Source: Xylanibacter caecicola (GTDB lineage Bacteria; Bacteroidota; Bacteroidia; Bacteroidales; Bacteroidaceae). From it: 64,000 nucleotides of DNA. The position numbers and the translations under genes are program-made. The notes under the pieces are model-generated. The model saw only the letters and a list, made by a program, of their open reading frames with translations, searched no databases and had not been told where the DNA came from. Below are positions 10,451 to 20,014 of this stretch, piece by piece (the first letter of the stretch is position 1; each line of letters starts with the position of its first letter). The stretch covers positions 24,999 through 88,998 of the forward strand of contig NZ_JABKKJ010000011.1 in NCBI RefSeq assembly GCF_013166515.1, read 5' to 3'.

Positions 10451-11398
10451 TTATCTGTTTTTCAGATATTCATCCACATTCTTTTCTATACGTGCCGCAA
10501 TGTCGTCCGTTGTGCTTGCCTTGTCGAACTTTTCTCCTGTTATGTGCTCGTATAGCTCTATATATCTTTCGCTTACGCTTTCCGCATATTCATCGGTTAT
10601 TTCGGGCATCTGCTGTCCCGGCTCGTTCATGAAGTTGTGTTCGATGAGCCATTGACGTACAAACTCCTTTGACAATTGTCGCTGCGGTTCGCCGTTTCTC
10701 AGCTTTTCTTCATAATTGTCCGCATAGAAATAACGGCTGCTGTCAGGTGTATGAATCTCGTCAATCAGATATACCTTGCCGTCACGCTTGCCGAATTCGT
10801 ACTTTGTATCAACCAGTATAAGTCCTTGCTTTGCAGCAATTTCCTGTCCTCTGTTGAATATTTTGCGCGTATAGTCCTCCATTATTTCATAATCCTCTTT
10901 GCTTACGATTCCCTGTGCAATGATTTCCTCCTTTGAGATGTTCATGTCGTGACCTTCATCCGCCTTTGTTGTCGGTGTAATGATAGGTTCCGGGAAACGC
11001 TCGTTTTCCTTCATTCCTTCAGGAAGCTTCACTCCGCAAATCTCGCGGCATCCTTTCTGATACTCACGCCATGCCGAACCAGTAAGTATAGAGCGTATTA
11101 TCATCTCTACCCTGAAGCCTTCGCATTTCAGACCGACGGTTACCATGGAGTCGGGGGTTGCCAGTTTCCAGTTAGGACATATGTCGCTTACGCTGTCTAG
11201 AAACTTTGCGGCTATCTGATTAAGCACTTGTCCCTTGAAAGGTATGCCTTTGGGCAGAATTACGTCAAATGCGGATATTCTGTCTGTTGCCACCATTACG
11301 ATAAGATCGTCGTCAATGTTGTATACATCACGCACTTTACCATGATAAACACTCTTTTGTCCATTAAAATGGAAGTCAGTCTTTGTTAATGCTTTCAT
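10451..11398 (-). CDS. purC: Phosphoribosylaminoimidazole-succinocarboxamide synthase
   Basis: Joins aspartate to CAIR to give SAICAR in purine synthesis. The 315-residue length is the longer form (about 290-315) typical of Bacteroidota and yeast-like SAICAR synthases. Motifs include [13 protein letters not shown] (ATP-binding loop), TDRISAFDV, an [12 protein letters not shown] segment, and LVDTKYEFG followed by [12 protein letters not shown]. It follows phoH by 5 bases. The 71-base gap to ubiE contains only an AT-rich TATATA stretch. Confidence 0.97.
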   Translation of the reverse strand: MKALTKTDFHFNGQKSVYHGKVRDVYNIDDDLIVMVATDRISAFDVILPKGIPFKGQVLNQIAAKFLDSVSDICPNWKLATPDSMVTVGLKCEGFRVEMIIRSILTGSAWREYQKGCREICGVKLPEGMKENERFPEPIITPTTKADEGHDMNISKEEIIAQGIVSKEDYEIMEDYTRKIFNRGQEIAAKQGLILVDTKYEFGKRDGKVYLIDEIHTPDSSRYFYADNYEEKLRNGEPQRQLSKEFVRQWLIEHNFMNEPGQQMPEITDEYAESVSERYIELYEHITGEKFDKASTTDDIAARIEKNVDEYLKNR

Positions 11399-11403
11399 TG
11401 TTG

Positions 11404-12357
11404 TTATGTTGTTTGTTTTTCTTTCTTGTCTGCTTTGTCAAATGCCTTTACTATATTTGTAACAAGCTTGTGCCGCACAATATCCTTTGCGTTCATTGCC
11501 ACAAAAGATATGCCTTCAACTCCTTTCAGTACTCTCAGCGCCTCTCTCAATCCACTTTCCGTTCCGCGGGGCAGGTCTACCTGGGTCAGATCTCCTGTTA
11601 TAATCATTTTCGTATTCCATCCCATACGTGTCAGGAACATGCGTATCTGTGCGGAAGTGGTGTTCTGTGCCTCGTCAAGTATTACAACGGCATCGCTTAG
11701 AGTTCTGCCTCTCATGAATGCAAGTGGGGCTATCTGTATGATATGCTTTTCCATCATATCCTGTAGCTTAACCGCCGGTATCATATCTTCCAACGCATCA
11801 TATAGCGGTTGCAGGTACGGGTCAATCTTTTCCTTCATATCTCCGGGCAGGAAACCGAGCTTCTCTCCGGCTTCCACTGCCGGACGGCTCAGTATAATCT
11901 TCTTTGCCTGTTTCTCTTTCAGAGCCTTTACTGCCAGTGCAATGCTGAGATATGTCTTGCCGGTGCCTGCCGGACCGGTTGCAAATATCATGTCTGTCTT
12001 GTCATATGCATCGACAAGTTCCTGCTGATTGGCGCTCCGGCTTTTTATAGGTTTGCCCGATATGTTGTATACGATTACTCCTTTGACAGAATCTTCTTTT
12101 GTTTTCCGTCCTTTAGCGATGTCCAGTATATTTTCTTCGTTGATAGAGTTGTACATAAGCACATGCCTGCGCATGTTTTCCACCGTTTCCTCAAACACAG
12201 CCATTTGCTCCTCGTCGCCCAACACACGTATTACATTATCCCTTGCAACAATTCTAAGTTTCGGGAAAAGGGCTTTCAGCATCTGGAGGTGGGTGTTGTT
12301 TATCCCGTAAAACAATACGGGATCTATATCTTCAAGTACTATATGCTTTTCTATCAA
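11404..12357 (-). CDS. PhoH-like ATPase (PhoL/YbeZ type)
   Basis: A 317-residue P-loop ATPase. It has a Walker A motif GPAGTGKT at 128-135 and Walker B DEAQN at 228-232, followed by the [14 protein letters not shown] sensor region typical of PhoH/PhoL. The N-terminal ~100 residues carry a KH-like segment often seen in this family, which is linked to RNA metabolism and ribosome maturation alongside YbeY (established for relatives, not shown here). It heads the long minus-strand gene string and has its own Bacteroidota-type promoter word at 12384-12392. Confidence 0.93.
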   Translation of the reverse strand: MIEKHIVLEDIDPVLFYGINNTHLQMLKALFPKLRIVARDNVIRVLGDEEQMAVFEETVENMRRHVLMYNSINEENILDIAKGRKTKEDSVKGVIVYNISGKPIKSRSANQQELVDAYDKTDMIFATGPAGTGKTYLSIALAVKALKEKQAKKIILSRPAVEAGEKLGFLPGDMKEKIDPYLQPLYDALEDMIPAVKLQDMMEKHIIQIAPLAFMRGRTLSDAVVILDEAQNTTSAQIRMFLTRMGWNTKMIITGDLTQVDLPRGTESGLREALRVLKGVEGISFVAMNAKDIVRHKLVTNIVKAFDKADKKEKQTT

Positions 12358-12383
12358 CGCCTTTATCCTTTAAATAATTTCGT

Positions 12384-12392
12384 GCAAAATTA
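12384..12392 (-). promoter_or_regulatory. Probable phoH operon promoter (-7 box)
   Basis: On the minus strand the word TAATTTTGC fits the Bacteroidota -7 consensus TAnnTTTGC, 27 bases before the phoH start. It is divergent from a second such box serving the gene at 12456. Confidence 0.6.
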
Positions 12393-12424
12393 CAAAAAGC
12401 TTTCGATATTACGCTACTTTTGTC

Positions 12425-12432
12425 TATCTTTG
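12425..12432 (+). promoter_or_regulatory. Probable promoter (-7 box) of the DUF5715-like gene
   Basis: TATCTTTG fits the -7 consensus TAnnTTTG, 24 bases before the ATG at 12456. Confidence 0.6.
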
Positions 12433-12455
12433 TGCATCAAAACGATTTTTTTTGA

Positions 12456-13244
12456 ATGAAAGTTACTAAAAACAGATATCTGGCAGGATTTGGTTTGATT
12501 GTTATGATCCTGGCTTTGGTGCGTTGTGTGTTTCCGTCTGTGGCAGAGGAAAAGAATGTTATGTCAATGTCTGCGGCTTGTGACAGTAATAAAGTGAAGG
12601 CTGAAAAAGAGCCGGAAATTGTATCTTTGCCTGCTCCCATTTCGCGTTTTTTCGATAAAGAAGGTAATGTCGTCAAGCATCGCATCATGAGTGTTCCGAG
12701 ATATTCCGATGCTTTTCCCGACAGCAACAGCGTGCAGCTTGAGTGTGCCAACAGGCATGGAGTGTCGCCCGTTGACAACCGTGCCGATGCCGAACACCGT
12801 AAAAGCGAACTTGTCTACATCGCTTCCAATCCGTTTTATCATGTAGATCCTCTCAAGCAGAGCATTCCTTATCTTGTTCCGAGGGCTGCCGTGCTGCTCA
12901 ATGACATAGGCAGGGCATATTTCGACAGTCTGCAGATTAAGGGCGTTCCGCTGCATAAAGTGATAGTTACAAGCGTGTTGAGAACCCGTGAGGACATCAA
13001 GAAACTGCGTAATCATAACGGTAATGCCACCGAAAACTCATGTCATCTTTATGGCACGACGTTCGATATATGTTACAACCGTTATATCACTGTACAGGAA
13101 CCGGGTGGTCCGGAAAGGCGTGCGGTGCGCAACGACACTCTTAAGTGGATACTTAGTGAAGTGCTGCGCGATATGAGGCAGCAAAAACGTTGCTATGTAA
13201 AGTATGAGGTCAAGCAGGGCTGTTTCCATATAACGGTGAGATGA
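12456..13244 (+). CDS. DUF5715-type membrane-anchored protein, M15 peptidase-like
   Basis: A 262-residue protein with one N-terminal membrane segment or uncleaved signal (about 8-29), then a low-complexity linker and a conserved C-terminal domain from about residue 115. I read it as the Bacteroidales DUF5715 family. The C-terminal domain keeps the skeleton of M15 DD-peptidases: VTSVLRTRED (176 region), SCHLYGTTFDI with His197 and Asp204, and a terminal CFHITV with His258. These would be the zinc ligands of a VanY/MepA-like fold, suggesting action on peptidoglycan in the periplasm. That fold match is my inference. The gene is convergent with tamB and divergent from phoH. Confidence 0.75.
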   Translation: MKVTKNRYLAGFGLIVMILALVRCVFPSVAEEKNVMSMSAACDSNKVKAEKEPEIVSLPAPISRFFDKEGNVVKHRIMSVPRYSDAFPDSNSVQLECANRHGVSPVDNRADAEHRKSELVYIASNPFYHVDPLKQSIPYLVPRAAVLLNDIGRAYFDSLQIKGVPLHKVIVTSVLRTREDIKKLRNHNGNATENSCHLYGTTFDICYNRYITVQEPGGPERRAVRNDTLKWILSEVLRDMRQQKRCYVKYEVKQGCFHITVR

Positions 13245-13278
13245 CATCGTTATACGGGCGTCAATGAAGCAGCATGCC

Positions 13279-16200
13279 TTATTTCTTCCTTATTTTAAAC
13301 AGTTCTTTCCAAGACCCGAAGTCTTTTTTCATTATTATACCTATGCCCTGCGTGTTGAGCGATGACTTGGTAAAATAACGGTCGTTGGTCTGATTGTATA
13401 CTTTAATTGCAAGGTTTCCGTTTGGATATAACAGATAACGTATGTCAAAGTCACCGATAAATGATGTGGTGGCATTGGCATTGTCGCGGTATCCGAACTG
13501 TCCGTTGATGACAAGACGGTTGTTCAGCAACCGTCCGGTCAGCAGTCCTTCATACTCGGCGTTGTTAAATCCTTCGTTCCCTGTGCTTATGTTTGCCCCG
13601 AAGTTCCAGTTGCCGGTGTTGACGAAGCTGCTTAGCAGACTGTTTATCTGTTGGCTTATGGTGCCGCTCAGGAGGCTTTGCATTGCCAGACTCGTCTGAC
13701 TTGGCTGCGTGTCGTCCTCGCCTGCGTTGTTTGTGTTTTGCGTATAGAAGCGTCCGATGCCCAACAGATATATCACCTGCTGGTTCATTTCCTCTTCGCT
13801 GTTTATCAGTGAGCGCACCATTTGCTTGGCATCGCTGTTTACGGTTGGCAGGTCTATGTCAAAGTCCACATGCGGTGTCTCCGGTGTACCGCCTATGTTC
13901 ATTATACAGTCCACGCGTATGTTGTTTCCCGAAAAACTCTTTCCTATCTGCAAGTCAGACAACGACACACCGTTAATGGTGTATACCGCCTTCAGATTCA
14001 GTGCGGCATGATACGGATCACCGCCGAAGACGATGCTGCTTCCCGGCTGGAATATAAAGTCTTTCTTGATGATATTCTGCATTGTCAGCTTGTATATGCC
14101 ATGGTTTATGTTATAGTTGCCGAACATGTTGAATGCCCCCTTGTTGTAATATGCGGCATGTATGCTGCCGGAACCGTTCAGTGCGATGTGGTCTCCGCTT
14201 GCCTGGTCCATCAGAACTCTCAGTGTGAAATCCTCTGTTGTGTTGAAAAGGAAATTTATGTACATGTCCGATGCGTATTCCATTTCCTCTTTTTCCGTTT
14301 CATGTATGTCATTATGTTGTCTTGCCTTCACGGTGTCGGTTTCGTTTGTGGCAGACCTGTCGTTCCATGTTATGAAACTGCGGTTGGTTATTGCATCGGG
14401 GCTTGCCGCGTTGTATTCTATGAACGATCCCTTTTCGGGCGTTAAGTTCACGTCCATTACTGTTTTTCCGTATCCACCCTTTATCCTGCAACTGCCCGTA
14501 CCGAACACGGTGCCGTAGAATGTACTGTTGTTATATGTCCTGAAGTCATAGCACAACAGATTTCTTGCATCTATGTCCAGGTCGTATGTAAGCCTTGTAA
14601 GGTTCTTGTGCCTCAGTTTTCCTGTAACGACACCTATGTTTCCGTTGCGATCTCTTATCGTGTCTGCATTGAAAACGATATTGTCCGGTATCAGCCTTAT
14701 AGTGTCGTTTTCAAGCCTATATGTCGTGTTCAGCGGTGTTATGTCCACCTTTCCGTCGGCAACAAGCGTTCCGGTAAGGTTTATCGCGCTCAGGTCTCCG
14801 TACAGTCTGACACTGCCGTTGGCATGTGCAGACACGTTGTCCATGAAGCTTCCGCAGAAACTTTCAAGAAACTCTATGTTTGTGTTGTGCGCTGCAATGC
14901 CAAGGTCTATATAGTTTCTTTCCGGCGATACATATCCCTTGATGACAGTATATGCGCTCTCCGTCTCGGTCGCCTTTGCGTCTATGTCAATCTGTTTGTC
15001 TGTCTTGTTCCATGTTACACCGGCCTGCAATGTTCCCATTCTTCCGTCCTGAAAATGGAATTTGTCTACCGTAAGTTGTGCCTCGGCGTCAGGATTTCCG
15101 AATGCCGACCTTACACAGGCACGTCCGGAGGCAAGTCCGCTGAACTCTACGGAGTGGAAATTCACAAGATCAAGTATATAGCTCACGTCCACTTCCTTTA
15201 TGTCAAGCATCACGGAGTCCGTCTCATTTTCCGTTGCAAGTCCGTTTATCCTTATGTGCTGGTTATTATGTTCTATAGCAAGATTGTCAAAGATGATGTT
15301 GTTCTTGCTGTATACCACATCCGACGGCAGTACGTTCCATGCCGTGTCATTGACCATTATGTGCGACGGGCGCACGTGTATGTGTGCCGCCGGTATGCCG
15401 TTTTCCGTCTTGAAAAATTCTGTCTCGGCATTTATCACACCCGTTATAGGGCGTTTTTGGTTCAGCTGTATGCCTGCCGTCGTGCTCAGTTTGTTGTTTG
15501 CCGCCGCGGCAAAGACGTTAATCGCCATACTTTTGCCGTCGTCCATGATTTTCTTTATTCTTGCGTTTGCCGACAGGGTGTCGCCGGATGTGCATACGTC
15601 AAGACTGAAGTCTTTGAACATCTTGTCGTCATATAAGAAGCGTGTGGCGCTGCCTTTGATGTTGATACTCTTTCCGTTGTCATCCATCTCGGCGCGGATA
15701 CTTGCCGGCGACTGTATGTCCAACGGCACCCCGAACACTGCATCGAGCAACTTGGTGTCGGTTATGTCTGCTCTCAAAGTAAAGTTGTTTCCCGTCGTAC
15801 CCTTTATTTGCGGCAGGGCAGGTAGTGTAGGCAGCTTGGCGCCTATGATGTTTGTCAGACTCTGTGCAAGTTCCTTATATTTTATCTTTCCTTCTATGTC
15901 TATGCTTCCGAAGTCGCTTCGTATATGCATGGCACGCTCTTCTGCCGTGATGTCAAGCCTTTCCATGCTGTATACACCGTCGTTTGCCGTCATGAGGAAG
16001 TTGCATAGTGCGAGTTTTCCCGTGATGTCGTCTATGTTTGTGCCGTATGTCTGTGCCGATATGTCTGCGCTGAAGCGTGCATTGTTCCATCTTTCCGTAA
16101 TGTTGAGTGCCGCGGGAGACAGGTTTTTTATGACTGCTGTTATGTCCGTAGGATGTTTCCGGTCTTTAAGGTCTATGCTTCCCTGTATGTCAACGGTTCC

Positions 16201-17721
16201 GTTGGCATCGTTCATAGCAATCTTCCCTTCCACCTTGCCCCTGTCGTATTTGCCGTCAAGGGTTATGTTGCCGTAGCGGTATCTGTTGTAGTCAAGTGCC
16301 GATATGGTGCCTGTCGCCCCGACAGTCTCTATGCCGTTGCCTGTCGTTCCGTTTATTGCCATGTCGGCAGACAGCTTTCCGAAATTGCCGTCGTCTAATA
16401 TCCGCCCAAGGTCTATATTCTCGGCTGCTGCCTTGACATTGAAACCATTGCCGTCCATGCCTGCATCGAACCTTGCGTTTCCGGCATCCGTGCCCACTGT
16501 CCCTGTTGCCGACAACTGCTTTCCTTCGCCCTTTACAATGCCTTTAAAGCTTATTCTGCCGAGTTTTTCCGCAATGTCTGCGATGCCGTTTCCCTGCTTT
16601 CCGTTTCCGACTATGGTCTTTATTGTTGCACCGTCTGTCTTCATGTCGGTTATGTCTGCACGGAAGGCTCCCTTTCCCTTTTTGTCGTAATTTATAAAGC
16701 CCGATGCCGACAATGCCATATTGCCGTCTTGAGAGTGCATACCCAGACGGGAAACATTCAGCTGTCTGCTGTTTCCGGAGAACGATGCATGGATGTATAT
16801 CTTCTGTATAAATGCTTTGGTCTGTGGAATAAAACAAGTTAAATCACAAGGAGTTATGAAAGAACGTTCAATACTTCCTGAAAATCTTGCGGAAGTGATG
16901 TCAGGGCTGCCTCCTATGCTTTTGTATGCAGCTCCGACTGAGTCTATGGCGATACTGCTTTGCGGCAGTCTGATGTTCAGAGCCTTGATGTATGCGTGCT
17001 GTTTGTCGGCGTATGCGCCGAAAGATACATTCCTCACGTCAAGTCCGGATGCTTCTTTGAACGACAGTTTCTTTAACGTGATGTTTATGTTGTCGTCTGT
17101 TATCACAGGCAATATCACATGTGCACTGATGTCTTTTACATCTATATGTGCCGGATTGAACCTATGCGGTGTCTTCGCAATGTCGTATCTGTCGTATTTT
17201 ATGGCGGCATGCCGTATGACAAGCGAGTTTATACGCAGGTTCAATGCTTTCTTCTGACCGTTGTCTTTGGAACTTAACGAGTCTATGACAAACTGATAAT
17301 TGGCTGCCGTCACAGAGTCTTTTTTGTAGAAGATGCCTTTAAGACCGAACAATTGTGCCGATGAAACCGATATTCTTCCGCGTGTAAGCGGATAATAGTC
17401 GATGTTTGCCGACAGGCGGCTTGCACGCATCATCACCTTGTCTGCCTTGTCGTATATCGTCACATCGTCTATTATCAGACGGTTGAGGAACCCCAAATCG
17501 ACCCTTCCAACCGTTACTTTGGTGCCTAAAGCATGCTGCAGGGCAGAGGCAACCTCCGTCCCGATAAAGTTTTGTATGCACGGTATATGTAACAACACCA
17601 TTAACAGGCTATAGGTAACGAACAATGTCCATACCGCACCTGTAACAATGCGCTTGATAGTCTTCAATGTATAAAACTGTAAAAATAAGTGTTTTCTGTT
17701 TCTTTTACAAAGGTACAACAT
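13279..17721 (-). CDS. tamB: TamB-family translocation/assembly module protein (DUF490)
   Basis: A 1480-residue protein with an N-terminal membrane helix (about 28-48, VWTLFVTYSLLMVLL) and a very long, beta-rich body typical of AsmA/TamB bridge proteins, with repeated short strands such as VDIQGSIDL and FNMFGNYNINHGIY. The C-terminal ~400 residues hold the conserved TamB domain, including the QQVIYLLGIGRF-like segment, GTISQQINSLLSSF, and the ending ITMKKDFGSW-type strand. TamB proteins span the periplasm and move phospholipids, or help assemble outer-membrane proteins. No tamA/BamA partner is adjacent. The gene stands alone, convergent with the DUF5715-like gene. Confidence 0.9.
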   Translation of the reverse strand: MLYLCKRNRKHLFLQFYTLKTIKRIVTGAVWTLFVTYSLLMVLLHIPCIQNFIGTEVASALQHALGTKVTVGRVDLGFLNRLIIDDVTIYDKADKVMMRASRLSANIDYYPLTRGRISVSSAQLFGLKGIFYKKDSVTAANYQFVIDSLSSKDNGQKKALNLRINSLVIRHAAIKYDRYDIAKTPHRFNPAHIDVKDISAHVILPVITDDNINITLKKLSFKEASGLDVRNVSFGAYADKQHAYIKALNIRLPQSSIAIDSVGAAYKSIGGSPDITSARFSGSIERSFITPCDLTCFIPQTKAFIQKIYIHASFSGNSRQLNVSRLGMHSQDGNMALSASGFINYDKKGKGAFRADITDMKTDGATIKTIVGNGKQGNGIADIAEKLGRISFKGIVKGEGKQLSATGTVGTDAGNARFDAGMDGNGFNVKAAAENIDLGRILDDGNFGKLSADMAINGTTGNGIETVGATGTISALDYNRYRYGNITLDGKYDRGKVEGKIAMNDANGTVDIQGSIDLKDRKHPTDITAVIKNLSPAALNITERWNNARFSADISAQTYGTNIDDITGKLALCNFLMTANDGVYSMERLDITAEERAMHIRSDFGSIDIEGKIKYKELAQSLTNIIGAKLPTLPALPQIKGTTGNNFTLRADITDTKLLDAVFGVPLDIQSPASIRAEMDDNGKSINIKGSATRFLYDDKMFKDFSLDVCTSGDTLSANARIKKIMDDGKSMAINVFAAAANNKLSTTAGIQLNQKRPITGVINAETEFFKTENGIPAAHIHVRPSHIMVNDTAWNVLPSDVVYSKNNIIFDNLAIEHNNQHIRINGLATENETDSVMLDIKEVDVSYILDLVNFHSVEFSGLASGRACVRSAFGNPDAEAQLTVDKFHFQDGRMGTLQAGVTWNKTDKQIDIDAKATETESAYTVIKGYVSPERNYIDLGIAAHNTNIEFLESFCGSFMDNVSAHANGSVRLYGDLSAINLTGTLVADGKVDITPLNTTYRLENDTIRLIPDNIVFNADTIRDRNGNIGVVTGKLRHKNLTRLTYDLDIDARNLLCYDFRTYNNSTFYGTVFGTGSCRIKGGYGKTVMDVNLTPEKGSFIEYNAASPDAITNRSFITWNDRSATNETDTVKARQHNDIHETEKEEMEYASDMYINFLFNTTEDFTLRVLMDQASGDHIALNGSGSIHAAYYNKGAFNMFGNYNINHGIYKLTMQNIIKKDFIFQPGSSIVFGGDPYHAALNLKAVYTINGVSLSDLQIGKSFSGNNIRVDCIMNIGGTPETPHVDFDIDLPTVNSDAKQMVRSLINSEEEMNQQVIYLLGIGRFYTQNTNNAGEDDTQPSQTSLAMQSLLSGTISQQINSLLSSFVNTGNWNFGANISTGNEGFNNAEYEGLLTGRLLNNRLVINGQFGYRDNANATTSFIGDFDIRYLLYPNGNLAIKVYNQTNDRYFTKSSLNTQGIGIIMKKDFGSWKELFKIRKK

Positions 17722-18032
17722 TTTTTTTTCTTACCAAACTTAGACGTGAAAGGAGTTTATGATAGTGTTAATATATATATACTCGTGTTAAAACCGAACT
17801 GCTTGTTTTTATAAGGTAAAACATGTGAAATAGAGAGACCGACGGTTGTAAATGGTGTTACGGTATAGTTTTCGATGTAAAAAATATGGTGTTAAGGCGT
17901 GCGTTTGTGCACAAAATATGCCGGAATGTGCATTCTTGCTATGCCAAGATTGGCATTTCGGCTTCCTGTTTTGATGTTTTTATAGAATTTCATGCCCCGC
18001 AAACCGGTGGAATATACCTCTTTTTTGCATGA
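17722..18032. other. Intergenic, AT-rich, no gene seen
   Basis: Upstream of tamB on its own strand. It contains scattered short dyads, for example TGCCAA-GA-TTGGCA near 17943-17956, which are in keeping with the 22-bp array that follows. No frame here looks like a conserved protein. Confidence 0.5.
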
Positions 18033-18164
18033 AAAGATGCTATGAAACATGGATATATGCAGTTTTTATACATTTAAAACATGGCATATCGTGTTGCTAA
18101 AGGTGGCATATAGCACTGCTAAAGCTATGCTTTGGGAGGTTAAAAGCATAGCTTTACGCTTCTT
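18033..18164. repeat. 22-bp periodic dyad array, six units
   Basis: Units begin at 18033, 18055, 18077, 18099, 18121 and 18143. Five of the six open with AAAG or AAAC. Unit 18121 holds AAAGCTATGCTTT and unit 18143 its reverse complement AAAGCATAGCTTT, giving 14-bp perfect arms (18120-18133 and 18143-18156). Unit 18099 contains AAAGGTGGCAT, which recurs in the array at 33340-33449. Confidence 0.75.
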
Positions 18165-18555
18165 AGTGCGGTTTTGTCTGTCTATATACTATAATTATAC
18201 GCTTTCTGCATAAATATTCTTTTGCCTCTTGTCTGATGTCTTGTGAAAACGTATGTTTTTGGCTTCGTATTCGTGCTTGTTGCGTTTTGCCCGGAAAAAC
18301 GGGCGTATTAATGTTAAACGAATTTGTGTGTTTGTTAATAATATCTAAACAGTTGTTGTCCTTTATCCTCCGTGGCACGAGCCACATAACTCCCATGACT
18401 TCTTCTGACTTCATATTTTTGAAACACCTTCTTTTGTGCAATAAAACTGCAATCCGGGTTTGTCAGAATGGGTATATAATAGAGGCATGACATTTTTTTA
18501 TTATAAAAAACAGCTATATTGCATCTTACAGCAATTGTTTTTATCTTATTTTTAC
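18165..18555. other. Intergenic, no gene recognised
   Basis: A 92-codon minus frame (18163-18441) lies here but shows no recognisable family and uses unremarkable AT-rich sequence; I do not call it a gene. A small GC hairpin (GCCCG gaaaaa CGGGC, 18289-18304) is present. Confidence 0.4.
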
Positions 18556-18585
18556 TACTTTTGTGGTGCCGTCAGCTATTTTTGC
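18556..18585 (+). promoter_or_regulatory. Tandem promoter-like boxes before nqrA
   Basis: TACTTTTG (18556-18563) and TATTTTTGC (18577-18585) both fit the Bacteroidota -7 consensus. Each is followed by GGTGC within a few bases, as if one word had been duplicated. The nqrA ATG is at 18642. Confidence 0.55.
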
Positions 18586-18641
18586 GGTGCACTTGTTCTG
18601 CCGAATAGATTGAATGGCAAAACTTCTATAACATAAATAAT

Positions 18642-19994
18642 ATGGTAAATGTTTTTAAGATTAAGAAGGGATTGGATATAAACTTGGAGGGAAAGGCTGA
18701 ACGGATAAAGGTTCAGAAAGACGCTTCCGAAGATTTTGTCCTGTCTCCGGCTTTTTTTGAAGGTGTTGTTCCCAAGGTGATTGTCCGTGAGGGAGAGCAC
18801 GTGGATGCCGGTCAGGCGTTGTTTGTCAACAAGCAATATCCCGAAGTAGGCTTTGCCTCTCCTGTATCAGGTACGGTTACGGAGATAGCAAGAGGAGAGC
18901 GCAGAAAAGTTCTTCATGTAAAGATTTCGCCGGATACGGAGCAGAAGTATGTTGATTATGGCATACATGATGTAAGCCGTATGTCGGGAGAAGATGTCAA
19001 GGATATGCTTTTAAAGGCAGGGTTGTTTGGTTTTATGGATCAGCTTCCGTATGCCATATCCGCCCTTCCTTGCAACGAGCCCAAGGCGATATTCGTGAGC
19101 GCGCTGCGCGACAAGCCGCTTGCGGCTGACTTTGAGTTCGAGCTTGAGGGAAACGAAGCTGACTTCCAGACCGGACTTACCGCATTGTCTAAAATAGCCA
19201 AAGTGTATCTCGGTATAGGTGCAAAACAGACTTCTGCGGCGCTTACCGGGGCAAAAGACGTAGAGATAAACGTGTTCTCCGGACCTTGTCCGGCAGGAAA
19301 CGTTGGCGTGCAGATAAATCATATATCTCCTGTAAACAAGGGTGAGACAGTGTGGACGGCAGATCCCATGGTCGTAATATTCATCGGAAGACTTTTCAAC
19401 ACAGGTAAGGTGGACTTGCGACGCATTGTTGCCGTGGTGGGAAGCATGGTGGAAAATCCTTCATACCACGATGTTATCGTCGGCGGACAGATTGCCCCGT
19501 TGCTTGAATGCAGGCTTGGAGACTTTGCCGAGTGTCTGCGCATAATCGACGGTAATGTGCTTACGGGCAGGAGAACTACCATTGACGGATATATAGGGGC
19601 GCACACATCCGAGATAACCGTGATATCCGAGGGTGAAGAAGAATGCGAATTCATGGGGTGGATGATGCCTCGCCTGAACCAGTTCTCTGTAAACCGCAGC
19701 TATTTTAGCTGGCTTCTCGGCAAAAAGGCATACACTCTCGATGCCCGTGTAAAGGGTGGCGAGCGCCATATGATAATGAGCGGAGAGTATGATCGTGTGA
19801 TACCGATGGACATCTGTGCCGAATATCTTATAAAGGCTATAATATCCGGAGATATAGACAGAATGGAAGAGTTGGGAATATACGAGGTAGCTCCCGAAGA
19901 CTTTGCACTTGCCGAGTTTGTGGATTCGTCAAAGCTGGAGCTGCAGCACATTGTACGTTCCGGACTTGACATGTTAAGGAAAGAAAACGCTTGA
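18642..19994 (+). CDS. nqrA: Na+-translocating NADH:quinone reductase subunit A
   Basis: Subunit A of the sodium-pumping NADH dehydrogenase; it contributes to quinone reduction at the cytoplasmic face. The 450 residues match the family. The N-terminal part resembles a biotinyl-lipoyl/RnfC-like barrel (GEHVDAGQALF, SPVSGTVTEI). The central part includes GIGAKQTSAALTG and NTGKVDLRRIVAVVGS. No transmembrane segment is seen, as expected for NqrA. It is the first gene of a complete nqrABCDEF operon, with nqrB starting 20 bases downstream. Confidence 0.97.
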   Translation: MVNVFKIKKGLDINLEGKAERIKVQKDASEDFVLSPAFFEGVVPKVIVREGEHVDAGQALFVNKQYPEVGFASPVSGTVTEIARGERRKVLHVKISPDTEQKYVDYGIHDVSRMSGEDVKDMLLKAGLFGFMDQLPYAISALPCNEPKAIFVSALRDKPLAADFEFELEGNEADFQTGLTALSKIAKVYLGIGAKQTSAALTGAKDVEINVFSGPCPAGNVGVQINHISPVNKGETVWTADPMVVIFIGRLFNTGKVDLRRIVAVVGSMVENPSYHDVIVGGQIAPLLECRLGDFAECLRIIDGNVLTGRRTTIDGYIGAHTSEITVISEGEEECEFMGWMMPRLNQFSVNRSYFSWLLGKKAYTLDARVKGGERHMIMSGEYDRVIPMDICAEYLIKAIISGDIDRMEELGIYEVAPEDFALAEFVDSSKLELQHIVRSGLDMLRKENA

Positions 19995-20014
19995 TTTTAC
20001 AGAAAGATTATATT

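Noticed and set aside
14608..15636. 342-codon plus-strand frame opposite tamB
   Set aside because: Shadow of tamB with Cys/Val/Tyr-rich composition and no domain.
18163..18441. 92-codon minus-strand frame in the tamB-nqrA gap
   Set aside because: No recognisable family and no clear promoter box; its 3' end abuts the 22-bp array and it looks like a chance frame.
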